64,000 nt of DNA from Eikenella corrodens (GCF_900187105.1 NZ_LT906482.1:248001-312000), one strand, 5' to 3'. Positions 50,932-59,160 are shown, numbered from the stretch's first letter. Notes: a model not told the origin generated them from the sequence alone. Numbers and translations: made by a program.

Positions 50932-51807
50932 ATGTGGCAAAAAATATTGGATAAGGCGGCCGCGCAGATTGAGCCGCAAACGCTGTATGTGGTGGCAACG
51001 CCCATCGGCAACCTGGCCGACATCACACTGCGCGCGCTGGCGGTGTTGCAACGGGCAGACTTGGTGTGCGCGGAAGACACACGCGTGAGCCAGCAGCTGC
51101 TCTCCGCCTACGGCATCCGCGCCAAGCTCGTGAGCGTGCGCGAACACAACGAGCGGCAAATGACCGACACCATCACCGCCGCGCTCGCTGCCGGGCAGGT
51201 GGTGGCGCAAATATCGGATGCGGGCACGCCGGCAGTGTGCGACCCCGGGGCGCGGCTGGCCGCAGGCGTGCGGGAAGCAGGCTTCAAGGTAGTGCCGGTG
51301 GCAGGGGCCAGCGCGGTGATGGCGGCGTTGAGCGTGGCCGGGGTAACGCAGTCGGATTTTTATTTTGCCGGCTTTCTGCCGCCCAAGGCGGGCGAACGGG
51401 CGCAATGGTTTGAGCGCTGGCGCGAAGTGCCCTATGCCGTAGCGATGTTTGAAACGCCGCACCGCATCGAGGCGGCACTCACCCAAATGGCCGAAATCCT
51501 GCCCAACCGGCATTTGGTGCTGGCACGCGAAATTAGCAAGACATTTGAAACCTTCATCAGCGGCAGCGTGGCCGACGTGTTGGCTGCCGTTCGTGCCAAT
51601 GCCAACCAAACGCGCGGCGAAATGGTGCTGGTGCTGCACCCGCCCGAAGCCGCCGCTGCCAACGAACTGAACGACCAGGCGCGGCACATCATGAGCCTGC
51701 TCGCCGCCGAACTGCCACCGAAAAAAGCCGCCGCGCTGGCGGCGGAAATCAGCGGGGCAAACAAGAAGGCGCTGTATGAGTGGGCGGTGGCGCAGAAGCG
51801 GGAATAG
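50932..51807 (+). CDS. rsmI: 16S rRNA (cytidine1402-2'-O)-methyltransferase RsmI
   Basis: The 291-residue tetrapyrrole-methylase-fold enzyme modifies C1402 in the decoding centre. LYVVATPIGNLADITLRALAVL, CAEDTRVSQQLL, ISDAGTPAVCDPGARL and the EMVLVLHPP segment are family signatures. It begins MWQKILDKAAAQIEPQ, slightly longer than in E. coli. It is divergent from yraN with about 125 bp between. Confidence 0.96.
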   Translation: MWQKILDKAAAQIEPQTLYVVATPIGNLADITLRALAVLQRADLVCAEDTRVSQQLLSAYGIRAKLVSVREHNERQMTDTITAALAAGQVVAQISDAGTPAVCDPGARLAAGVREAGFKVVPVAGASAVMAALSVAGVTQSDFYFAGFLPPKAGERAQWFERWREVPYAVAMFETPHRIEAALTQMAEILPNRHLVLAREISKTFETFISGSVADVLAAVRANANQTRGEMVLVLHPPEAAAANELNDQARHIMSLLAAELPPKKAAALAAEISGANKKALYEWAVAQKRE

Positions 51808-51824
51808 AAACAACTGAACCACAT

Positions 51825-51870
51825 AAAAGGCTACCTGAAAAACGATTTACCGTTTTCAGGTAGCCTTTTG
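51825..51870. terminator. eikDUS-pair terminator, bidirectional
   Basis: AAAAGGCTACCTGAAAAACG and its complement pair around a 5-nt loop, with T-runs on both sides. It separates rsmI from the convergent L,D-transpeptidase gene. Confidence 0.8.
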
Positions 51871-51892
51871 CCATGCCGGACTACCCTGCCCG

Positions 51893-52495
51893 CTAAGGCA
51901 AAATCTCAATTTCAGCCTGCGGTTTGACATGGATGTAAAGTTCGTCGATTTCGCCATCGGTTACAGCAATGCAGCCGTGGGTCCAATCGCGGCGCAGGTG
52001 TTGCGCGCCAATAAGGCCTAAGCCGTTGCGCAGGCCGTGGATTTTGATGTCGCCGCCGGGGTTTTTGCCTTGTGCGGAGGCATGGGTGCGGTCGGCGGCG
52101 TTGGGGTAGGAAATGCCGAGATTTTTATGGTGGCTGCTGTGGGGATTGCGGTCGTTGATGGTGTAGCGGCCTTCAGGGGTTTTGCCGTCGCCTTCAAATT
52201 GTTTGTGGCCAACCGGGCTAAAGCCGAGTGCGATGGGATAGGTTTTCAGCAGATTGCCTTGCGCATCGTAGGCATCCATTTCACGCTCGGCTTTGCGCAC
52301 AACGAGTTTGGCAATTTCGCTGCCCGGCGGCAGGGCGGGCTGTTGCAATAGGCTTTGCTGCCTGGGGCTGAGGCCGGCACTGTTGCCTGTGTTGGGCAGG
52401 CTGCCGGGCGGATTGCTGCTGTGCCGCAGAAAAACATAGCCGCCGAGCAGCAGAAGAATGGTGCCGAACAGGGCAAGTAGCGGTTTTTTATTCAT
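51893..52495 (-). CDS. L,D-transpeptidase (YafK-like)
   Basis: The 200-residue protein has an N-terminal membrane helix (about 5-24) and a YkuD-type catalytic domain. The active-site region is KIHGLRNGLGLIGAQHLRRDWTHGCIAVTDGEIDEL, with the catalytic Cys in THGCIA. GDGKTPEGRYTINDRNPHSSHHKNLGISYPN is the usual upstream block of the YafK/DpaA subgroup, whose best-known member detaches Braun lipoprotein from peptidoglycan. The ATG at 52495 is preferred to 52525. It is unrelated in sequence detail to the enzyme at 19184. Confidence 0.9.
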   Translation of the reverse strand: MNKKPLLALFGTILLLLGGYVFLRHSSNPPGSLPNTGNSAGLSPRQQSLLQQPALPPGSEIAKLVVRKAEREMDAYDAQGNLLKTYPIALGFSPVGHKQFEGDGKTPEGRYTINDRNPHSSHHKNLGISYPNAADRTHASAQGKNPGGDIKIHGLRNGLGLIGAQHLRRDWTHGCIAVTDGEIDELYIHVKPQAEIEILP

Positions 52496-52575
52496 GGGTT
52501 GGCATCTATCCGGGCTTCGTCGCAACTCACATGGCTCGTTTCCACTGAATTGAAGATTCGGTTTTCAGGTAGCCT

Positions 52576-52857
52576 TTAGGCTTCTTTGCCTGCTTCGTAG
52601 TGATAGTGCTCCAAATGGGCGCTGCTGAAATTTTGGATGAATTGGGCAGTTTGTTGCTCGTCTTTGGTGGGGCGGATGATTTGGCTTTGCACTGCCCAAT
52701 CATACACCGGCTGGTCAATCGGATAGGCGGTGAGCAGGCCGCTGAGGGCATGTTGCCGAATCCAGCGCTCTGCGTTTTCTTTACCGGAAAAGCAGGCCGA
52801 CACATTCCGGCTGCCGCTGCCTTGAAACACCCAAACCCGATTATCCGCCCGGCTCAT
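52576..52857 (-). CDS. DUF7710 domain-containing protein
   Basis: The 93-residue protein matches the DUF7710 pattern: VWVFQGSGSRNVSACFSGKENAERWIRQHALSGLLTAYPIDQPVYDWA, followed by SSAHLEHYHYEAGKE at the end. The family is unstudied, but it is common beside other small proteins in interbacterial conflict loci. Its start overlaps the stop of the gene at 52854-53276 by four bases (ATGA), so the two are translated together. Confidence 0.8.
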   Translation of the reverse strand: MSRADNRVWVFQGSGSRNVSACFSGKENAERWIRQHALSGLLTAYPIDQPVYDWAVQSQIIRPTKDEQQTAQFIQNFSSAHLEHYHYEAGKEA

Positions 52858-53276
52858 GCCGCTGCCCCTTGTTTCAACCGCTCAAGCAGTGCGCCGTTTT
52901 TGCCGAATTCGGCCAGCGTGCCGCCGATATCGAACCAGACTTGCTGGTTGGGTTCGCCGCTGCCATCCAGATGCCAAGCCGCCCAGCTATACACGCCTTG
53001 GAGCTCGTGGGTGCGGCTGCCGCCGGACACGTGCAGGCAAAATTCAAAGGCCACGGCGGTGCGGTTTATGGTTACGGCTTCGGGATTACTTTCGGAGCGG
53101 GTGCCGACGGTGAGCCAATCGGGCGGGGAGGTAACGGCAAAATCGAGCAAGCGGCTGTCGGCCACTTGTTCGCGCAGAATGCTTTCGATGCTGCGTCGGA
53201 TTTCCGCATAGGGTTCATCGGCAAGCCATTGCAACATATGCCGGGTATCGTCGAGGAGCTGGAAGTTGTCTTTCAT
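52854..53276 (-). CDS. hypothetical protein coupled to the DUF7710 gene
   Basis: The 140-residue protein has no signal peptide. Its beta-rich centre (TSPPDWLTVGTRSESNPEAVTINRTAVAFEFCLHVSGGSRTHELQGVYSWAAWHLDGSG) is followed by an acidic helix. I do not recognise the family. The tight four-base overlap with the next gene suggests that both proteins work together, possibly as immunity factors, but no toxin is nearby. Confidence 0.65.
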   Translation of the reverse strand: MKDNFQLLDDTRHMLQWLADEPYAEIRRSIESILREQVADSRLLDFAVTSPPDWLTVGTRSESNPEAVTINRTAVAFEFCLHVSGGSRTHELQGVYSWAAWHLDGSGEPNQQVWFDIGGTLAEFGKNGALLERLKQGAAA

Positions 53277-53384
53277 GATGTTGAATTAGGTAGTTGTGGT
53301 TTCAGGTAGCCTATATCCGGCAGATAAGGCTACCTGAAAGCGTGTGCTGCAACGCAGTTAAAACGATGTTTCGGCGTAGTAAAA

Positions 53385-53466
53385 GTAGGTTGGGTTAGCC
53401 ACAGGCGTAACCCAATATAAAGAGTATCCAATTGTTGGGTTACGGCTTGCAGCCTAACCCAAGCTA
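53385..53466. repeat. inverted pair of TTGGGTTA...TAACCCAA repeats
   Basis: GTAGGTTGGGTTAGCC...GTAACCCAA (53385-53414) and TTGGGTTACGG...CTAACCCAAGCTAC (53434-53466) are two copies of one 30-33 bp unit in opposite orientation, around 19 AT-rich bases. The overall structure is that of a small non-coding mobile-type repeat. Confidence 0.55.
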
Positions 53467-53470
53467 CAGC

Positions 53471-53671
53471 TCATTTGCCCGTGAGTTTAAACACACCAAC
53501 GAATACCAAACACACCAGCACAATCGAACCCAAAATGATCAGAGGGATAATGCCATCACCGAACATAAACATCAGCATTACTGCTGGCCAGATCAAAAAG
53601 TGGCCAGCCACATAAACAATTATTGCCGTCATAAATAAAGCTGTTAAAAACCGGACAATTTTATTATCCAT
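53471..53671 (-). CDS. small hypothetical membrane protein
   Basis: The 66-residue protein is almost wholly hydrophobic, with two membrane helices (about 7-33 and 40-62) and a short Lys-containing tail. It starts MDNKIVRFLTALFMTAII. GGGGG lies before the ATG at 53671. No family is recognised. The TAACCCAA repeat lies just behind it. Confidence 0.6.
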   Translation of the reverse strand: MDNKIVRFLTALFMTAIIVYVAGHFLIWPAVMLMFMFGDGIIPLIILGSIVLVCLVFVGVFKLTGK

Positions 53672-53709
53672 CAATCCCCCAGCCTTCTTCTGAAAAACAG
53701 CACAATCTA

Positions 53710-53751
53710 TTTTCAGGTAGCCTCCATCCCAACCAAGAGGCTACCTGAAAC
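53710..53751. terminator. eikDUS inverted pair
   Basis: A reverse and a forward eikDUS flank about 15 bases, immediately after the PCuAC gene in its reading direction. Confidence 0.5.
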
Positions 53752-53759
53752 CTTATCGG

Positions 53760-54233
53760 CTAGTGCGTGTGATGGTGATGATGATGGTGGTGATGCCCGC
53801 CGCCCGCTTCATCACTCGGGCTTTTCACTTCCACCTGCACGGTTTGCTCGGGGGCGTGGCGGAATTTCAGCGTGAGCGGGAAACGGCTGCCTGCGGTAAG
53901 GGGCTGTTTGAGGCCGATCAGCATCACGTGGTAGCTGCCGGGCTTGAGCTCGGTGCGCTCGTTGGCGGGCAGCGGCAGGCCTTGTGGCATGGCCTGCATG
54001 CGCATATTGCCGCCGGCCATCACGTGTTCGTGGATTTCCACGCTTTCGGCCACGGGGCTGCTGCCGCCGATCAGCGCGTCGGCGGGGCTGCTGTTTTCCA
54101 GCTGCATAAACACGCCGCCGGAATTCATGCCGGGCACGGTAAACCGCGCCCAAGCCTCGCTGGCGCGCACTTCTGCCTGGGCGGCTGCGGCCAAGAGCAG
54201 GCCGGAGAGGATAACGATTTGCTTAAGCTTCAT
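53760..54233 (-). CDS. PCu(A)C periplasmic copper chaperone with natural His tail
   Basis: The 157-residue protein has a signal peptide (MKLKQIVILSGLLLAAAAQA) and a PCuAC domain. Copper ligands are in EIHEHVMAGGNMRMQAM and PGSYHVMLIGL, the H...M...HxM pattern of the family that delivers Cu(I) to cytochrome oxidase. The C-terminus is GGGHHHHHHHHHTH, nine histidines in a row plus one more, an added metal-binding tail. It is the last gene behind dgkA in the same direction. AAGGAAAG precedes the ATG. Confidence 0.92.
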   Translation of the reverse strand: MKLKQIVILSGLLLAAAAQAEVRASEAWARFTVPGMNSGGVFMQLENSSPADALIGGSSPVAESVEIHEHVMAGGNMRMQAMPQGLPLPANERTELKPGSYHVMLIGLKQPLTAGSRFPLTLKFRHAPEQTVQVEVKSPSDEAGGGHHHHHHHHHTH

Positions 54234-54263
54234 ATGCTTTCCTTTCTATCAAACGGGGTTGGA

Positions 54264-54626
54264 CTACAGGGTGTTTAAGGCCATCAGCCAAAAAATGCCA
54301 ACGAGCAACAGCGCCACCAGTTGCGCGGCGGAGCCGGCATCTTTGGCGATTTTAGAGAGCGGGTGCAGCTCTTCGGAAATCCTGTCCACCACAGCTTCGA
54401 TGGCAGTGTTGAACAGCTCCACAATCAGCGAGAGCAGCGATGCGCCCACCAGCAGCATGCGCACGGGCGTATCAAAATCGAAGCAGAACACCAGGGGCAG
54501 CAGCACGGCGTGCAGCCACACCAGCTGGCGGAAGGCGGCTTCGTTGCGGTAGGCGGCGGCGAGGCCGTCGCGGGAATATTGGGCGGCGGCGATCAGGTGC
54601 GCGAGGCCGCGTTTGCCGGGTTTCAT
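54264..54626 (-). CDS. dgkA: diacylglycerol kinase
   Basis: The 120-residue inner-membrane enzyme phosphorylates diacylglycerol to phosphatidate. It has three membrane helices and the signature ELFNTAIEAVVDRISEELHPLSKIAKDAGSAAQ. The ATG at 54626 has AAGGAGC upstream and overlaps the stop of the preceding membrane protein gene (ATGA), so the two are coupled. The frame extends much further upstream but only as antisense-like noise of that gene. Confidence 0.95.
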   Translation of the reverse strand: MKPGKRGLAHLIAAAQYSRDGLAAAYRNEAAFRQLVWLHAVLLPLVFCFDFDTPVRMLLVGASLLSLIVELFNTAIEAVVDRISEELHPLSKIAKDAGSAAQLVALLLVGIFWLMALNTL

Positions 54627-55342
54627 CGATGCTCCTTTTGATGTTGGTAGTTGGAATAAAGGCAATACCAAGCGAAGGCGAAAAACACCGCCTGGGCGAT
54701 ATTGAATGTTGCTCCGCCGATGCAGGCCGCTGCGGCCGATTGTGGAAACAGGCTGCACACGCCCGCCACCACAGCGCCCACCGGCAAGGGGTTTGCCCAT
54801 ACAGAAGCACGCGGCAAGACAGTTTGTCCGCGCACGGTTTGCACCAGCAGCACCAGCCAGCCCGCAGCCAGCAGCCCCACCGAGGCAAACCAATGTACCG
54901 CCAACATGGCATGAAATGCCCGAAATTGTGCCAGCAACATCGGATAGGCTTCAGGCGGGCTATGCAGCAGGGTTTGCGCACTGATTCCCATATAATAAAA
55001 GCCCGCATGCCCCAAGGGCGAGAGTGCATAGCCTGCCGAGAGCAGGCTCAACACCGCACCTGCCGCCTTGCCTCGCAGCAAACGGCGCACACCGAAAGCT
55101 GAGGCCAAATAAAACGGCAGGCTGAAAGTGGCGGGCAACACGCCCCAAAACAGCCGCTGCGGCGATCCGGCCAGCATCAGCACCGCCAAATCCACATCGT
55201 CGCCTAAGGCGGAGGCCAGTGTGTGCGAAAACAACGGATACTGCTCCGGCGACTGCACAAAGCCCACCAGCAGCATATCCGCCGCCGTCCAACACAGCGC
55301 GGCAAACAAGCCGGACAGCAATAATGTAAGTGGTTTGGTCAT
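54623..55342 (-). CDS. multi-pass membrane protein (DUF6796-like)
   Basis: The 239-residue protein has about seven hydrophobic segments, beginning MTKPLTLLLSGLFAALCWTAADMLLVGF. The stretch SPLGHAGFYYMGISAQTL in the third to fourth helices and the central FHAMLAVHWFASVGLLAAG are notable. The pattern agrees with the DUF6796 family of unknown function. It is the first gene of a coupled pair with dgkA, which hints at a role in membrane lipid handling, though this is only suggested by position. Confidence 0.75.
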   Translation of the reverse strand: MTKPLTLLLSGLFAALCWTAADMLLVGFVQSPEQYPLFSHTLASALGDDVDLAVLMLAGSPQRLFWGVLPATFSLPFYLASAFGVRRLLRGKAAGAVLSLLSAGYALSPLGHAGFYYMGISAQTLLHSPPEAYPMLLAQFRAFHAMLAVHWFASVGLLAAGWLVLLVQTVRGQTVLPRASVWANPLPVGAVVAGVCSLFPQSAAAACIGGATFNIAQAVFFAFAWYCLYSNYQHQKEHR

Positions 55343-55510
55343 ATTGGCGTGCTCCGAATGATGTGCGGGGCTACCTGAAAAATAAGTTCGGCAACAAAGT
55401 GGAAACGGGCAATCCTGCTCAACGACGCTGAAAATATACAGCTCGGCATGGAGCCAAACTATGGTTTGCCGCCCTGAAATTTTCAGGTAGCCTTCAATCG
55501 TGGGTATACA

Positions 55511-55530
55511 GTATACAAATACTTGTATAC
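55511..55530. promoter_or_regulatory. operator-like dyad GTATACAA-N4-TTGTATAC
   Basis: A perfect 8-bp inverted repeat with a 4-bp spacer, preceded by one more GTATAC. It lies about 170 bp upstream of the DUF6796-dgkA pair. The inner hexamers match those of the dyad at 8543-8560 (ATACAA-N4-TTGTAT). Confidence 0.45.
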
Positions 55531-55609
55531 AAAAAACCTTCGTTTTTCAGGCAGCCTCTATCACTACCGTAGGCTACCTGAAAGCCGGGCTTCAATTGAG
55601 CAACGCCTA

Positions 55610-56560
55610 TCACGCGTTCCATTCCACCGAATCGATGAATTTGGCGGCCACATCAAAGCCTTTTTGTTTGGTGATTTCTTGGAAACCGGTGGGGCTGGTC
55701 ACGTTCACTTCGGTTAGATGGCTGCCAATCACGTCCAATCCGGCCAGCAAAATGCCGCGCCGTTTCAGCTCTGGGGCGAGGGTTTCGGCGATTTCGCGGT
55801 CGCGCGCGCTCAATTCCTGCGCCACGCCGCGCCCGCCGGCGGCCAGATTGCCGCGCGTTTCGCCCTGCTGCGGTATGCGGGCAAGGGCAAAGGGCACGAC
55901 TTCGCCGTCAATCACGAGGATGCGTTTGTCGCCGTGCACGATTTCGGGGATGTAGCGTTGCGCCATAATGGTGCGCGTATCCAGCCTCATCAGGGTTTCG
56001 AGAATGCTGCCGATGTTCGGGTCGCGCTCGGTGAGGCGGAAAATGCCCATGCCGCCCATGCCGTCGAGCGGTTTGACGATGATGTCGCCGTGTTCGGCCA
56101 AAAAGGCGCGCACATCGGCGGCGCGGGTGGAAACAAGGGTGGGCGCGGTGAATCGGGAAAAATTCAAAATGGCGAGTTTTTCGTTGAAATCGCGCATGGC
56201 CTGCCCGTTGTTGAACACTTTTGCGCCCTGCTGTTCGGCGAGGGTGAGCAACTGGGTGCTGTAGAGGTATTGCATATCGAACGGCGGGTCGGTGCGCATA
56301 ATCACGGCATCGAACTCAGTTAAGGCAGCCTGCACTTTGCCTTGCGGTTTGAACCATTCGTGGTCGTGGTCGTCTTTTGCGCCAATAAATTGGAAAGGCG
56401 CGGCTTGTACCACCACTTGGCCTTTTTGCACGGAGAGTTCGCCGGCCAGGGTGTGGTGCAATTTGTGCCCGCGCTTGGCGGCTTCGCGCATCATGGCGTA
56501 GGTGGTGTCTTTGTAGGTTTTGAAGGTGGCCAACGGGTCGGCGATAAAGAGGATGTTCAT
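55610..56560 (-). CDS. gshB: glutathione synthetase
   Basis: The 316-residue ATP-grasp enzyme joins gamma-glutamylcysteine and glycine. Family blocks: [32 protein letters not shown], the [18 protein letters not shown] loop, [16 protein letters not shown] (glycine-rich ATP loop) and [21 protein letters not shown]. Length is that of the proteobacterial enzyme. It is transcribed alone; a DUS pair lies behind it. Confidence 0.97.
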   Translation of the reverse strand: MNILFIADPLATFKTYKDTTYAMMREAAKRGHKLHHTLAGELSVQKGQVVVQAAPFQFIGAKDDHDHEWFKPQGKVQAALTEFDAVIMRTDPPFDMQYLYSTQLLTLAEQQGAKVFNNGQAMRDFNEKLAILNFSRFTAPTLVSTRAADVRAFLAEHGDIIVKPLDGMGGMGIFRLTERDPNIGSILETLMRLDTRTIMAQRYIPEIVHGDKRILVIDGEVVPFALARIPQQGETRGNLAAGGRGVAQELSARDREIAETLAPELKRRGILLAGLDVIGSHLTEVNVTSPTGFQEITKQKGFDVAAKFIDSVEWNA

Positions 56561-56595
56561 GGGGTGTCCTTGTGTGGGAATGGGGGCGTGCTGAA

Positions 56596-56859
56596 TTATC
56601 TGCGTCCGATGCCGTAGCCATAGGCCAGCGTTCCGTCGGCGCTGCGGCAGACCAACGTGTAGGCATGTCGGTTGTCGGCAGCCTGCACCACGCCCAATGT
56701 GCCTTGTTCGGCGGCGCAGTGCCGTACGAATTCTTCGTGGCTGTTTTCGCCTTGGACTAAGGGATAGAAAGCGGCGTTTTGGTGTTCGGCCACCGTGCCG
56801 GTGCTTTGGCAGGCGGCAAGCAGCAGGCTTGCGGTTAAAATCAGGGCGGCGTGTTTCAT
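56596..56859 (-). CDS. small hypothetical lipoprotein
   Basis: The 87-residue product has a signal peptide with lipobox LLLAACQ (Cys at residue 17) and a short mature part with two cysteines (VRHCAAEQG and TLVCRSADG) that may pair. It ends in [11 protein letters not shown]. The gene lies 35 bp upstream of gshB in the same direction, and may share its transcript. No family is recognised. Confidence 0.7.
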   Translation of the reverse strand: MKHAALILTASLLLAACQSTGTVAEHQNAAFYPLVQGENSHEEFVRHCAAEQGTLGVVQAADNRHAYTLVCRSADGTLAYGYGIGRR

Positions 56860-56913
56860 TGAGCTTTCCGTGCGTAGAAGAGGAAAATGGTTGTGCAGGC
56901 TACCTGAAACGGG

Positions 56914-57132
56914 CTAGCGGTAGGAATCGGGCGTGGCATTCGGCATGATAAACCACAGGATGATATAAATCAGAATGCCCGGCACGGCCACACTGGCGCA
57001 GGAAATGATGACGAACAGGATGCGCGTCAGCGTGGGCGACCAGCCGAGGTATTCGGCAATGCCGCCCATCACGCCGGCCAGTATGCGGTGTTGGCGGGAA
57101 CGGTGTAGTTTAGTCAGTTGCGGTTGCGGCAT
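56914..57132 (-). CDS. PspC domain-containing protein
   Basis: The 72-residue protein is a single PspC domain: LHRSRQHRILAGVMGGIAEYLGWSPTLTRILFVIISCASVAVPGILIYIILWFIMP. It should be an inner-membrane protein with an amphipathic segment and one to two helices. PspC domains act in envelope stress sensing in other bacteria; no other psp gene is nearby. AAGGAAG precedes ATG 57132. It is divergent from folE2. Confidence 0.9.
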   Translation of the reverse strand: MPQPQLTKLHRSRQHRILAGVMGGIAEYLGWSPTLTRILFVIISCASVAVPGILIYIILWFIMPNATPDSYR

Positions 57133-57300
57133 GATAGCTTCCTTATGTGTGGGTGTTTGGGGTTTCTGGCTGCAAAGAGGATGTTCTCGGCAGTATGCAG
57201 ATAAAGCAATATGATAAACCAAAAGCGCAAGCAACACCCGCCGCTGGGGCGGGCAGCAAAATCGCGGCCATAAATCTGCGCTATAAACTCGCGCCAACAA

Positions 57301-57329
57301 TTGCCCCGCGACGGCGGCAGGGCTATACT
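57301..57329 (+). promoter_or_regulatory. folE2 promoter
   Basis: TTGCCC (57301-57306), a 17-bp spacer and TATACT (57324-57329) lie about 48 bp before the folE2 start. No Zur-type operator is obvious around it. Confidence 0.6.
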
Positions 57330-57376
57330 TCGACCCCTTAATCCACCGCCACACACACCCGATAAGGAAACCACGG

Positions 57377-58159
57377 ATGAATGCCATTGCCGACGTGCAA
57401 AGCAGCCCCGACCAACGCAATATGCCCATCAACCAAGTGGGCATCAAAGACCTGCACTTCCCGCTGCAAATCCAGAGCGCAGAGGGCGTGCAGCACACCA
57501 TCGCCCGCATCGGCATGACCGTTGCCCTGCCCGCCTCGCAAAAAGGCACGCATATGTCGCGCTTTGTGGCGCTGATGGAAGAGCGGCAGCACCTGGTGCT
57601 CGATTTCACCAGCCTGCACCAGCTTACGCTCGATATGCTGGAGCGGCTCGATGCCCAAGCCGGCCGCATCCATATCAGCTTCCCCTTCTTCCGCAAAAAA
57701 GCCGCCCCCGTGAGCGGCATCACCTCGTTTCTCGACTACGCCGTAACCTGGCAGGGCGAAGTGCCGGCCAGCGGAGAATACAGCCACCAAATCAAAGTAT
57801 TGGCTCCGGTTACCAGCCTCTGCCCCTGCTCCAAGGAAATTTCGCAATACGGCGCGCACAACCAGCGCTCGCACGTTACCGTTACCCTCACCTGCCACAA
57901 ACAGGAAGTTTCCATTGAAGAAATCATCGATTTGGTGGAAAACAAAGCCTCCTGCCAGCTCTACGGCCTGCTCAAACGCCCCGATGAGAAATATGTTACC
58001 GAGCACGCCTACGAAAACCCCAAATTCGTGGAAGACATGGTGCGCGACATCGCCGTGGCGCTGAAAAACGACCCGCGCATCGACCGCTTCAGCGTGGAAA
58101 GCGAAAACTTCGAAAGCATCCACAACCATTCGGCCTATGCGCTGATTGAGTATCCTTAA
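57377..58159 (+). CDS. folE2: GTP cyclohydrolase FolE2
   Basis: The 260-residue enzyme is the metal-promiscuous type IB GTP cyclohydrolase that starts folate and queuosine precursor synthesis, forming dihydroneopterin triphosphate from GTP. The catalytic cysteine region is PVTSLCPCSKEISQYGAHNQRSHVTV, and NYFENFESIHNHSAYALIEYP-like sequence ends the protein. FolE2 replaces zinc-dependent FolE in many Neisseriaceae. AAGGAAACC precedes the ATG. Confidence 0.95.
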   Translation: MNAIADVQSSPDQRNMPINQVGIKDLHFPLQIQSAEGVQHTIARIGMTVALPASQKGTHMSRFVALMEERQHLVLDFTSLHQLTLDMLERLDAQAGRIHISFPFFRKKAAPVSGITSFLDYAVTWQGEVPASGEYSHQIKVLAPVTSLCPCSKEISQYGAHNQRSHVTVTLTCHKQEVSIEEIIDLVENKASCQLYGLLKRPDEKYVTEHAYENPKFVEDMVRDIAVALKNDPRIDRFSVESENFESIHNHSAYALIEYP

Positions 58160-58183
58160 AGTTAACAATATTGCCGCGCAACA

Positions 58184-58268
58184 AAAAGGCTACCTGAAAG
58201 CGAAGCTTCAACGAAGTTAAAACGAGATCACAAGTTTCTGCGAAGCTAAAATTTTCAGGTAGCCTTTT
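58184..58268. repeat. complete eikDUS-filler-eikDUS element
   Basis: A forward eikDUS, then AGCGAAGCTTCAACGAAGTT, AAAACGAGATCACAAG, TTTCTGCGAAGCTAAAA and a reverse eikDUS ending in TTTT. This is the best-preserved member of a dispersed element also seen at 60701-60770, 15709-15750, 53325-53370, 61834-61893 and others. Confidence 0.6.
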
Positions 58269-58289
58269 GGCTGGGCTGAATACTGCCAC

Positions 58290-59105
58290 TCACTTCTTGA
58301 GCCAAGCCCGTTTCAGCATCAGCCACCAATCTTTCGCGCCGAGTACGGGACGGCGGGTGAAGACGTTGTAGCGGTTTTCCTCCAGCTTGCGCAGGATGCT
58401 TTGCCCGCCGAGGATAATCAGGCGCAGCTCGAAACCGATGCGGCCATGCAGAGTTTTGCCCAGCGGGGAGCCAGCTTTGAGCATTTTGTGGGCACGCTGG
58501 CATTGGTGCGCCATCAGGCGTTGGAAGGCGGCATCGGCGCGGCCTTCGGCGATTTGCGCTTCGCTCACGCCGAATTTCTCTAAATCGTCTTGTGGCAGAT
58601 AAACGCGGCCTTTCTGCCAATCCACAGCCACGTCTTGCCAGAAGTTAATCAGTTGTAGGGCGGTGCAGATGCCGTCGCTTTGGGCAAGGCTGAGCGGGTC
58701 GGTGTGGCCGTAGAGGTGCAGCAGCAATCTGCCGATCGGATTAGCGCTGCGGCGGGCGTAATCCACCAGCTCGCCGAAGTGCTGATAGCGGGTTTTCACC
58801 ACGTCTTGGCTGAAGGCGGAAAGCAAGTGGTAGAAGGGCTCGAGCGGAAGATTGAACGGCCGGATGGCTTCGCGCTCGAGCCGCTGCATCAATTCGCTGT
58901 GCGTAGTTTGGTCAGCGGCAAGGCGGTCGAGCTCGGTACGCAGATTATCGAGCTGGCGCAGGCGCTCTTCGTTGGGCAAATCGCCTTCGTCGGCTATATC
59001 GTCGGCAGTGCGGGCAAACGCATAGATGGCGTGCACCGGTCGGCGCAGGCGGTGCGGTAAAACCAGCGAGCCGACGGGGAAATTTTCGTAGTGTCCGACT
59101 GACAT
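58290..59105 (-). CDS. hpnC: squalene/phytoene synthase family protein HpnC
   Basis: The 271-residue protein is a trans-isoprenyl diphosphate synthase of the HpnC type. The first Asp-rich motif is ARTADDIADEGD (around 32-43) and the second is NFWQDVAVDWQKGRVYLP. In hopanoid producers HpnC works with HpnD and HpnE to make squalene from farnesyl diphosphate. No hpnD or hpnE gene is in this window. The C-terminal end (KDWWLMLKRAWLKK) is complete. Confidence 0.88.
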   Translation of the reverse strand: MSVGHYENFPVGSLVLPHRLRRPVHAIYAFARTADDIADEGDLPNEERLRQLDNLRTELDRLAADQTTHSELMQRLEREAIRPFNLPLEPFYHLLSAFSQDVVKTRYQHFGELVDYARRSANPIGRLLLHLYGHTDPLSLAQSDGICTALQLINFWQDVAVDWQKGRVYLPQDDLEKFGVSEAQIAEGRADAAFQRLMAHQCQRAHKMLKAGSPLGKTLHGRIGFELRLIILGGQSILRKLEENRYNVFTRRPVLGAKDWWLMLKRAWLKK

Positions 59106-59122
59106 GATGTGTCCTTAGTGTG

Positions 59123-59160
59123 TTTTCAGGTAGCCTCAAAGCGGGGAGGCTACCTGAAAA
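59123..59160. terminator. eikDUS inverted pair upstream of hpnC
   Basis: A reverse and a forward eikDUS flank about twelve bases between hpnC and the next gene. As it lies upstream of hpnC, it would end transcription arriving from the right. Confidence 0.4.

Noticed and set aside
54264-54893. Long version (209 codons) of dgkA
   Set aside because: The upstream part overlaps the preceding membrane-protein gene; DgkA proteins are about 120 residues and the ATG at 54626 has AAGGAGC.
56914-57723. Long version (269 codons) of the PspC gene
   Set aside because: The upstream 197 codons run antisense through folE2; the real start is the ATG at 57132 with a good ribosome binding site.
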